DNA of 64,000 nucleotides, taken from assembly GCA_003167365.1 (NCBI GenBank), contig PMTM01000006.1, forward strand, positions 640,391 through 704,390, read 5' to 3'. This DNA comes from Spartobacteria bacterium (lineage in GTDB: Bacteria > Verrucomicrobiota > Verrucomicrobiia > Chthoniobacterales > UBA10450). Position numbers and translations under genes: made by a program. Positions 57,529 through 64,000 of the stretch are shown here, piece after piece. The notes under the pieces are model-generated. The model had not been told where the DNA came from, searched no databases, and saw nothing but the letters and a program-made list of their open reading frames with translations. Numbering within the stretch: position 1 is the stretch's first letter; each line of letters starts with the position of its first letter.

Positions 57529-58287
57529 ATGAGCTTGGATTTGAACACGATTTTGAAGGATTGGCCGCATGAGGGAGGCGCGATCAAGGTGCGCAAGATT
57601 CTGGGGCTCGATGGACGTGAGAAATTGCAATTGCGAATCGATCTCGGCATTTTGCAAATGGAGACGACTGGCCGGCCCGATGGCCAGCGACCGCATGGTT
57701 GCGAGTCGCTGCTCATTTATCATCAACTGCGCGCGGCACGGGTTGAGGAAAAGGGAGAGAATTACGAGCTGACCCCGGAACAATGCGCTGAGCTGCAGCA
57801 GGAAGGCATCCAGTATTATCATCGTTACCTGAGTTTGTTTCAGCTCAATGATTTCGCCGGCGTGGTGCGCGACACGCAACGCAATCTCGATCTTTTTTCC
57901 TTCGTGACCGAGCACACCGATCGCGAGGAGGTTGCGTGGAGCCTGCAACAGTTCCGGCCTTACGTGCTGATGATGAACACGCGGGCCAAGTCGTCCATTC
58001 TGCTCGCGCAGGGAAAGTTTGCCGATGCCATGGCGGAGATTCAGCACGGGCGCGACTCCATTATGGAATTCTTCCAACGCTCAAATTTTCCGGAACTGGC
58101 GGCGAAAAGTTCTGAGATCGCGTTTCTTGACGAATGGATGGACGAAGTGCGCGCGAAACGTCCGTTGTCGAAACTAGAAATCATGGAGCGCGAAATGGAA
58201 CATGCGGTTACAAGAGAGATGTACGAGCGCGCCGCGGAATTGCGCGATGCGATCAGGTTGCTGAAGGCAAGCGAGCAGAGAGTCTAG
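57529..58287 (+). CDS. UVR-motif protein
   Basis: 252 residues. The last 35 residues (LEIMEREMEHAVTREMYERAAELRDAIRLL) are a UVR helical hairpin, the UvrB-UvrC contact motif also found in McsA and ClpC. The body (1-215) is all-helical without a nuclease or zinc motif. A role in protein quality control or DNA repair is only a guess. The ATG at 57529 is used as it leaves a compact N-terminus. Confidence 0.75.
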   Translation: MSLDLNTILKDWPHEGGAIKVRKILGLDGREKLQLRIDLGILQMETTGRPDGQRPHGCESLLIYHQLRAARVEEKGENYELTPEQCAELQQEGIQYYHRYLSLFQLNDFAGVVRDTQRNLDLFSFVTEHTDREEVAWSLQQFRPYVLMMNTRAKSSILLAQGKFADAMAEIQHGRDSIMEFFQRSNFPELAAKSSEIAFLDEWMDEVRAKRPLSKLEIMEREMEHAVTREMYERAAELRDAIRLLKASEQRV

Positions 58288-58299
58288 TTCAACTCTCGA

Positions 58300-60372
58300 C
58301 TACTCGAAAACAGCTTCCAGTTGTTGGTCGATCACTTCCCCGGTGAAACGGTCGATTGCGATGTGAAGCCAATAACGCTTCTCGCCGCGCACGATAAAGT
58401 CAGCCAAACTTGAAGCGTTCGGTCGATATCGTCCCGATTGCGCGATCACGTCGATCATCAATCCCCAGGTCCTAGTCTGCGCTACTTCGGCAAGTGCGCG
58501 GGCGACCGTTTCATTAGTTTCCTCGTTTGTTGAGAACGGAGCAGTGATAACTGAACCGGCGAGGCGAGCGATGTCTTGGCGACCCAGTGCCGGCTGCATC
58601 GTGGTTGCGTTAACAATAGTAGCCGCCGCGGCGGTCGCGTCGGACTCAGTGACTCCTGCTGTTGAGGAGTCAGTTGGAAGCGCTCCCTTTATCACAGCGG
58701 CTAGTACCGGGACATTGCGCGTGTTGAGATTGACAATGCCAGAGCGGGGACTCGCCGTGTTATAGGTAAAAAGATCGAGCAACGGAGCGTCGGGGCTGGT
58801 TGCAGTCCGGAAATTGAGACTGGTGGAGGCATTTCGATAAGCGTATCCGATCTCCCCGACATTCCTGAACTCGTGGTTGAGGACAATTACCGTGGCGGGT
58901 CGAGGAGGAGCATCCGCTTCCGTAGATGCATCTCTATCCACTCCAAAAGCCCTCTGCGGCGGTAATGAGGAATCAGCAGCGGCGAATTCAATCCACGTTG
59001 TGGCATTATTCCCGTCACGTTGATCGATCAACGAAGCCCCAATTGAAAGAGTCTCGCCAATGGACGTCCCGCTTGGCAACGCGTACTGAAGCAAGGGGAA
59101 CAAGTCTGGGTTTTGATTGTTGCCGCTAACTGAAGGGATCGCCGGTAGTGGGTTAACGCCTGAAGTCCCGCAGTATCGCCAATGTTCCGCAGAAGATCCG
59201 GATGCGGCGACATAGACCAAACCAAAATATTGCTGGATAGCGGCAGGATTGGCGGGAGGAGTGGTCGCGAAGAGATCGAAGCGACTTAGCGGGAATCTGG
59301 CAGCCAGTTGAGTGTCGGAATTGCTCCAGGTCGGATGATTCGACTCTCGCGAAAAAGTGCCAAGATATTGCATCGCACCCTGTGAAGCGGTGAGCGTTCG
59401 GCGAAGCTCCAATAATTCTGTTCGATTGATCAGACTTTGATCGATGCGACTGCCGGTCGAATAAGTTGCCGGCGTTGCTGTAGTTCCAAAATCGCGGCTG
59501 GTATCGAGAAAATAGGTTACAAAATTCGTTGGATTAGATGGGAAACCGAAAGTGCTATAACCCCCGGTCGGCTGCGCCGTGAAATAATTTCTCCATCCGA
59601 TTATGTTGTCGATCGCGCCGTAACTCGCGCCGGTAACGGTAAGATCGGCGAAAGCAAGAACTCCCTTCCGCCCGATGTTGCGTAGATACGCGGCATGGGT
59701 TGAGTTTGCAGACGGAAAACCGGCCACATTAAGATCAAGCAGGCCTCCTTCGTCGTAGACCGCATAGGCGTAGCGGCCCATCACTGACGAATCGGGAGCC
59801 GTCATCACACTTGGGCCGAGATTACTTACCAAAACCCAGTCGGGTGCGACAAAGTCGCTTACAGGATCGGTGTAAATGGTAGTCGTTGTTTCCCCCGATC
59901 CGGGAGGCCGGCGCGGAATCAAATAATGTTTGTTCCAACGCGCGGTGGTGACGGAGCGTCCATTGACGGAGATATCGGTTGCTGAATTGACGGCCGACGC
60001 GCGGCTTGGAACGGCGGGCGAGTTGAGTCCATCGGAGCGAACGCTGCGTCGAATTAAGTTTGGCACATCGAATGAGTCGCCGCTGCGTCTCGGTACGACG
60101 TCTGCGTTACTGTTTGGCGTATGGATCGTAGAACCGGTCGAGCCATTGACGATTTCCTGTTTGAAATCGCCGACTATGATATCAAGCGCGCTCCTGCCCA
60201 GCAGATCCGCGGCGGTATTATCAAAGCTTGATCTCGCGAGCTGCCGATCGGTCGTTGTTCGGGAAAGATAAGCGACGATCAATCCGCTCAAGAGCACGAC
60301 AAATGCGAGAACGATGATCAAGGCCGCGCCGCTCTCCAGCGGTTTCTTAAGCCAAAGGTTTTGACCAGGCAT
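58300..60372 (-). CDS. Verru_Chthon cassette protein A-like (pilus assembly, PilX/GspK-type)
   Basis: 690 residues. Short cytoplasmic basic N-terminus, one membrane helix (AALIIVLAFVVLLSGLIVAYL), then a long Ser/Thr/Asn-rich periplasmic part and a C-terminal domain with LMIDVIAQSGRYRPN. This is the large member of the four-gene Verru_Chthon cassette and resembles minor pseudopilin GspK or PilX in topology. Two bases separate it from the C protein gene. It probably caps or nucleates a pilus-like filament. Confidence 0.82.
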   Translation of the reverse strand: MPGQNLWLKKPLESGAALIIVLAFVVLLSGLIVAYLSRTTTDRQLARSSFDNTAADLLGRSALDIIVGDFKQEIVNGSTGSTIHTPNSNADVVPRRSGDSFDVPNLIRRSVRSDGLNSPAVPSRASAVNSATDISVNGRSVTTARWNKHYLIPRRPPGSGETTTTIYTDPVSDFVAPDWVLVSNLGPSVMTAPDSSVMGRYAYAVYDEGGLLDLNVAGFPSANSTHAAYLRNIGRKGVLAFADLTVTGASYGAIDNIIGWRNYFTAQPTGGYSTFGFPSNPTNFVTYFLDTSRDFGTTATPATYSTGSRIDQSLINRTELLELRRTLTASQGAMQYLGTFSRESNHPTWSNSDTQLAARFPLSRFDLFATTPPANPAAIQQYFGLVYVAASGSSAEHWRYCGTSGVNPLPAIPSVSGNNQNPDLFPLLQYALPSGTSIGETLSIGASLIDQRDGNNATTWIEFAAADSSLPPQRAFGVDRDASTEADAPPRPATVIVLNHEFRNVGEIGYAYRNASTSLNFRTATSPDAPLLDLFTYNTASPRSGIVNLNTRNVPVLAAVIKGALPTDSSTAGVTESDATAAAATIVNATTMQPALGRQDIARLAGSVITAPFSTNEETNETVARALAEVAQTRTWGLMIDVIAQSGRYRPNASSLADFIVRGEKRYWLHIAIDRFTGEVIDQQLEAVFE

Positions 60373-60374
60373 GA

Positions 60375-61283
60375 TTATTGGCGTGTCGGCGCAAGATAAA
60401 AGTAACGCTCATAAAAGCGGATGCCCGAAATCGCGGGACGCGGCATCGCCGTAATCTGTGAATCGGTATCCAGTTTGTCCTGCCATTGCGCCAAGAGCTG
60501 ACCCGGTCCTGCGCCGGAAGCGTAATCAGGCAGCGCTCCCGCAATTGTTGCGACTCTCGCGTTGTCGAGAAGCACGCGACTTCTCGGGTCGATAGTCGCG
60601 ATCGTGACAACAACCGCCGCGACATCGCGCATTCCAGCGGCGTCAATATGACCGAGTGCAGTATCCCAGGGTGTCGCCGAAACATTGCCGGTGGTGAGCA
60701 GGTAACAATATTCAAACCGAAACACCTGCGGCCCCACCAGTTCGTATTTGGCGTCGAAAGTTGCGTTGCTTCCGATGCTCGGCCAAATCGACTCGATCGT
60801 TGTTGGTCCAAAGACAAGGGGACCATCGGTAATAGACGAAGAGTCGCCATTCATAAGCAATCCTCTCGACATGCGTTGCATTCGGGTATTAGAGGCGGCG
60901 TTCGCAGCAGCGGTGCTCGAGTTAACTCGATAGGCAACGAGAGAGAACGGGCTTTGTGAACCGGTCGAGGGATAGTCCCCGGGCACTGTGCTGTAGAATG
61001 CGATCCGATCGTTATTAGTGCTGGCTGTCGTCCCCGTCATCGGGATTACCGGCGACTTCAAGTAGCATTGCACGTCGTTCCTCTTCACCATTTGCGCGAA
61101 ATCGATCGCCATGCGATCGAGCAGCGGTCTTGCCTGCGCATCGGCGTCCATGTGCTTGCCGCTTAAGGTTGTAATAATGGCCGCGCTATTAACGAGGCGA
61201 GCGATCAGAAGAGTAAGCAATGTTAGGACTGCGATACTGATCAGCAATTCCGCGAGAGTGAATGCGTGGGCTGATTTTCGCAC
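60375..61283 (-). CDS. Verru_Chthon cassette protein C-like pseudopilin
   Basis: 302 residues from the GTG at 61283. AHAFTLAELLISIAVLTLLT is a type IV pilin-like N-terminus with a Phe after the prepilin peptidase site and the Glu at +5. A long globular domain follows. It shares gene order D-B-C-A with the other members. The ATG at 61340 overlaps the preceding gene and would give an unlikely leader. Confidence 0.85.
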   Translation of the reverse strand: MRKSAHAFTLAELLISIAVLTLLTLLIARLVNSAAIITTLSGKHMDADAQARPLLDRMAIDFAQMVKRNDVQCYLKSPVIPMTGTTASTNNDRIAFYSTVPGDYPSTGSQSPFSLVAYRVNSSTAAANAASNTRMQRMSRGLLMNGDSSSITDGPLVFGPTTIESIWPSIGSNATFDAKYELVGPQVFRFEYCYLLTTGNVSATPWDTALGHIDAAGMRDVAAVVVTIATIDPRSRVLLDNARVATIAGALPDYASGAGPGQLLAQWQDKLDTDSQITAMPRPAISGIRFYERYFYLAPTRQ

Positions 61284-61293
61284 GGTGGAATAG

Positions 61294-61743
61294 TCAGCGA
61301 CGGTCAAACGCTGCGAATACCTCGCTCGATCCCAGAGCATTTTCGGGCGCGGCCGCTGCCGGCCAGGTAACTTTCAGATCGGCAAAGGTGGCAGCGGTCG
61401 TTCCTGATCCGTTGCTCGGAAATCTAATTTTTAGTTGATAACGCGAGTTAGGACGGAGCGAAGATGAGGGTTTGCCTTCGTTGTCGAAATACAATGTCGT
61501 TTCAGTGCCGAAAGTAATGCCGAACTGGACGGATGAAGATGCGCTCTTGGGTGTCGCGCGCATGTCGGCAATAACGGCCGAGAGAATGCTTGCTGCGGCA
61601 GTTTGCGAGATCGAGTTCTGGTTTGCTTTTAAACCAACGGGAAGCAACCCGAACACGGCGACCAGACAAAACGCTGTGACACCCAGGGCCACGGTCACTT
61701 CAACCAGGGAAAACGAATTGGAAGCGGAAGAACAACGCTTCAC
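61294..61743 (-). CDS. Verru_Chthon cassette protein B-like pseudopilin
   Basis: 149 residues. GTG start at 61743 overlaps the D stop (GTGA). SNSFSLVEVTVALGVTAFCL is the pilin-type helix (Phe at the cleavage site, Glu at +5). The C-terminal globular part is short. The frame from 61794 would overlap the D gene by 55 bp and is rejected. Confidence 0.85.
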   Translation of the reverse strand: MKRCSSASNSFSLVEVTVALGVTAFCLVAVFGLLPVGLKANQNSISQTAAASILSAVIADMRATPKSASSSVQFGITFGTETTLYFDNEGKPSSSLRPNSRYQLKIRFPSNGSGTTAATFADLKVTWPAAAAPENALGSSEVFAAFDRR

Positions 61744-62501
61744 GGCTGATAGATTTTGATGTTCCCGCCGAACCCCGTGAGTTGGACGGCGCAATTTTTA
61801 CTGTTATCCAAGACCGTCCCGCGCACGGGCTGAAAACCGACTTCGATGAGTGGTCGAACTGTGTAGTTGTTATTATTAACGCGGCACTCGCCGCGCGGGC
61901 TAAACTCAATGACTTTGCTAAATGTGTACTGTGCCGGCGTGGATGAACCTTCGATGGGATGTTGAAAAGGTCTTAGAGAATCCGGCGGGCTGGTGTCACC
62001 TATCTTGGCGTTATCCGGCAGATTACCCGGAATCGGGGGCCTGGTTGGAAAGGTATCGCTACCACTGCCACCGCCGTTCGGGAAGGTCCGCAGATGAACA
62101 TTATCGAGTCTCACAAGCTTAGTGACCCGAACCAATCTTGCCGAATCCATGGGAGTGGCAGGACTGACGACCGGCTGTTTGTAAGCGATTGTTCCGTCTT
62201 TCGATGCCACGGTCGAGATTACGACTCGGCCCATTCCGGCCGTGGCTGGACTGTTTGAAGCTGTCGATCCGTCTTCTTCAAAGAACCCGACCCACGCGTA
62301 AGTGTTATTTATCAGTGCATAATTTCGCGCCTGTTCCAGAACGCCTTTTATCGTATATGCCGCACTGGTGATGTCGGTAGCATGTTTAATGTTCGTGAAC
62401 GCAGGCGCAACCAACACGGTGAGAACGACGATGATGCCGATTACGGCGACCAACTCGATTAGCGTAAAGGCCTGACGAGCCGCGCTGCGTGGGGGAAACA
62501 C
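61740..62501 (-). CDS. Verru_Chthon cassette protein D-like pseudopilin
   Basis: 253 residues from a GTG. ARQAFTLIELVAVIGIIVVL is the pilin N-terminus with cleavage before Phe. The rest has long Ser/Pro-rich stretches. First gene of the cassette; its promoter must lie in the 170-bp gap shared with the TPR gene at 62672. Confidence 0.85.
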   Translation of the reverse strand: MFPPRSAARQAFTLIELVAVIGIIVVLTVLVAPAFTNIKHATDITSAAYTIKGVLEQARNYALINNTYAWVGFFEEDGSTASNSPATAGMGRVVISTVASKDGTIAYKQPVVSPATPMDSARLVRVTKLVRLDNVHLRTFPNGGGSGSDTFPTRPPIPGNLPDNAKIGDTSPPDSLRPFQHPIEGSSTPAQYTFSKVIEFSPRGECRVNNNNYTVRPLIEVGFQPVRGTVLDNSKNCAVQLTGFGGNIKIYQP

Positions 62502-62671
62502 GGCGCGATTATAAGGCCGAAGATCTCAAACCGGGAAGCTGAAATGAAGGAGGGATGGGGCCGGTTTGGCGCATATCGCCATGGCTAAGGGGTTGGGAAA
62601 TCTGCAACTTTAACGGGAATTGGACGGTTTCGCCCCGCGTAGGGGCACGCTTCTAGCTTTTTACACTGGAC

Positions 62672-63583
62672 GTGCTGGAACACACCCTGTCAGACGAGGA
62701 GCATAGTCAGATTCTCCAGACCATCGAGATGTTTGAGGCCATTACTCAAACACAACCCGATGATTACCAGTCTTTGGAGATACTGAAGGAAGCCTACCAA
62801 AAGGTCGGGCGACACGAGGATTCGTTGAAAGCTTCGCGCAAACTGGCGGAGGCGTATTTCAACGCCGGCTCCTACACGCCGGCCATGCAGGAGTGTGAGG
62901 TGATTCTGGTGAAGGAACCAAACGCGCCGGAGATCCTGGCCATGCTGGGTGAGATCGAGGCGCGGTTGCAAGCGTCCGGCGCTGCGATCGCGAGCACTGG
63001 CGGACAGGCCGGCTTGACTGCGAATCCCGCGCAAGCCAGTAAGGGCGAAGGTTCGCTTATCGACATGGCCGGCGCCCGCGGCGGCGATACGGGGAAGATC
63101 GCAAATCTAGCCGAGCGCGGCGACGATCATCTCGCGAAATTTTTGATCGTGCAGCAACTCTTTCCTGAAGAGGAGGTGTTGACTGCTCTCGAATCGACGA
63201 AGCAACTGAACAAAGATTTGAACGGGCAGGCACTCGCGGTCTCGCTCCTGGACAGTCTTTGCAAGGGTAATGTCGATCGTCTCGACCTGGTGCTCTCGGC
63301 CTTGATCGACCGGACGAAGTTCGCCTATGTGCCGCTCGAATATTACGACACCGATCGGCAGATCGCGCCGATGTTGCCGGATTATCTTACGCTCGGCCGA
63401 CTGTTTGTGCCGTTCGATCTCGTTAGCCGCACCATGATGGTGGCGTGCTGCAATCCTTTTGACGCGACCGGCCGCGAAGCCGTGCAGCAATCGCTCGATT
63501 ACACCGTGGCCTGGTATCTCGCCCGGCCTTCATCAATCGTAAAAAATTTGCAGTCGATCTACCGGCTGGAGACACGCGCTTAA
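62672..63583 (+). CDS. TPR plus MshEN-type (GspE N-terminal) protein
   Basis: 303 residues. The N-terminal 110 residues are TPR-like (YQSLEILKEAYQKVGRHEDS, AYFNAGSYTPAMQECEVILV). The C-terminal half is a GspE-N/MshEN-like domain (LTALESTKQLNKDLNGQALAV ... YVPLEYYDTDRQIAPMLPDY) as found at the front of PilB/GspE ATPases, where it can bind c-di-GMP. It has no ATPase domain. It lies 13 bp before the next gene, which starts with the same kind of domain, so the two probably act together on the secretion or pilus motor. Confidence 0.8.
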   Translation: MLEHTLSDEEHSQILQTIEMFEAITQTQPDDYQSLEILKEAYQKVGRHEDSLKASRKLAEAYFNAGSYTPAMQECEVILVKEPNAPEILAMLGEIEARLQASGAAIASTGGQAGLTANPAQASKGEGSLIDMAGARGGDTGKIANLAERGDDHLAKFLIVQQLFPEEEVLTALESTKQLNKDLNGQALAVSLLDSLCKGNVDRLDLVLSALIDRTKFAYVPLEYYDTDRQIAPMLPDYLTLGRLFVPFDLVSRTMMVACCNPFDATGREAVQQSLDYTVAWYLARPSSIVKNLQSIYRLETRA

Positions 63584-63596
63584 CGGCCAGATCGAC

Positions 63597-64000
63597 ATGA
63601 GCAGAAGCAAATCTTTCGGAGAACGCATCGCCGATGTCCTGATCGAGGACGGCCTCCTGCTTCCCAATCAGCTCGAAGAAGCGGTTGGCATTCAGAAAAT
63701 CGAAGGCGGCCGTTTGCTCAAAATTTTGACCGACAAACGGTTCGTCACCGAGCAGGACATGACGTTCAGCATGGGGCGCTGTCTGAACACGCCGCCGATC
63801 AATCTTTCAAAATTACGCGTCCCCGAAGACATTATGTCGATCGTGCCACGCGACATGGCCAAAGCGAACAAGCTCGTACCGATCGCGCGCCTAAACGGGA
63901 AGCTTTTCGTGGCGATGTCCGACCCGACGAATGTGCTCGCGTTAGACGATCTGAAGCGGCGCGTGCAGCTCGAGATTGTTCCAATGATCGCGACCGAACG
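63597..64000 (+). CDS. GspE/PilB-type ATPase, N-terminal part
   Basis: 134 residues visible; the gene runs off the right edge. The ATG at 63597 opens SFGERIADVLIEDGLLLPNQ, the MshEN domain of type II secretion and type IV pilus motor ATPases, with IVPRDMAKANKLVPIARLNG, VAMSDPTNVLALDDLKRRV as the second subdomain. The nucleotide-binding domain would follow outside the window. It would power the pseudopilin system encoded divergently. Confidence 0.88.
   Translation, partial: MSRSKSFGERIADVLIEDGLLLPNQLEEAVGIQKIEGGRLLKILTDKRFVTEQDMTFSMGRCLNTPPINLSKLRVPEDIMSIVPRDMAKANKLVPIARLNGKLFVAMSDPTNVLALDDLKRRVQLEIVPMIATE

Noticed and set aside
57444-57716. Upstream 91 codons of the 142-residue hypothetical gene
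   Set aside because: Overlaps the UVR-motif gene on the opposite strand and has shadow-frame composition.

Overview
The window is a piece of a Verrucomicrobiota chromosome, most likely Spartobacteria/Chthoniobacterales. The best evidence is a four-gene pseudopilin-type cassette at 58.3-62.5 kb that matches the Verru_Chthon cassette families (A, C, B, D). A PEP-CTERM protein, dockerin-tailed propeller proteins and the gene order of the cytochrome oxidase cluster agree with this. No rRNA, tRNA, IS transposase or CRISPR array was seen.

Layout. 0-5 kb: 5' part of dinB, a PLP dehydratase, a MATE exporter, a Kir-type K+ channel and a NYN-domain protein. 5-15 kb: secreted proteins and lipoproteins, OsmC, a carotenoid/isoprenoid-like trio (FAD monooxygenase, UbiA-like, CruF-like), membrane proteins and a methyltransferase. 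14.9-17 kb: an orphan spike pair (PAAR-like plus gpV-like) and a VapBC45-like toxin-antitoxin pair. 17.5-23.6 kb: an outer-membrane barrel, a cupin, a C39-like protein, a double propeller with dockerin tail and an FN3-like protein. 23.6-31.7 kb: a 21-bp GATC-rich tandem array, a DUF4268 nuclease-like gene, a type I restriction-modification operon with a HEPN-like gene inside it, and an ORF6N gene. 32-42.8 kb: small secreted or lipid-anchored genes, two four-helix-bundle paralogues and a remnant of a third, tandem PepSY genes, a SET-domain protein, and an SRPBCC gene broken by an in-frame stop. 42.9-50 kb: a complete aa3/caa3-type oxidase assembly operon (subunits I, III, IV, two small membrane proteins, II, ctaA, ctaB, SCO). 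50-58 kb: rfbA, a fused glycosyltransferase, Dabb, nuoA, a large anchored protein, xerD-like and a UVR-motif protein. 58-64 kb: the Verru_Chthon cassette, divergent from a TPR/GspE-N protein and the start of a GspE/PilB ATPase.

The most unusual content lies between genes. From 1.6 to 41 kb the spacers are filled with degenerate word arrays built from GTTGAG/CTCAAC hexamers, AGCGGAAA/TTTCCGCT-type octamers and TTAAGAATTAGGAAG-like words. The purine-rich strand changes sides between 19.2 and 31 kb, and the arrays are absent from 41 to 64 kb. They run into coding ends, sit at gene-fragment breakpoints and bracket the four-helix-bundle genes. One broken four-helix copy at 40.2 kb is split by about 70 bp of another word family. 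This looks like a poorly described repeat or mobile-cassette system and is the main lead in the window.
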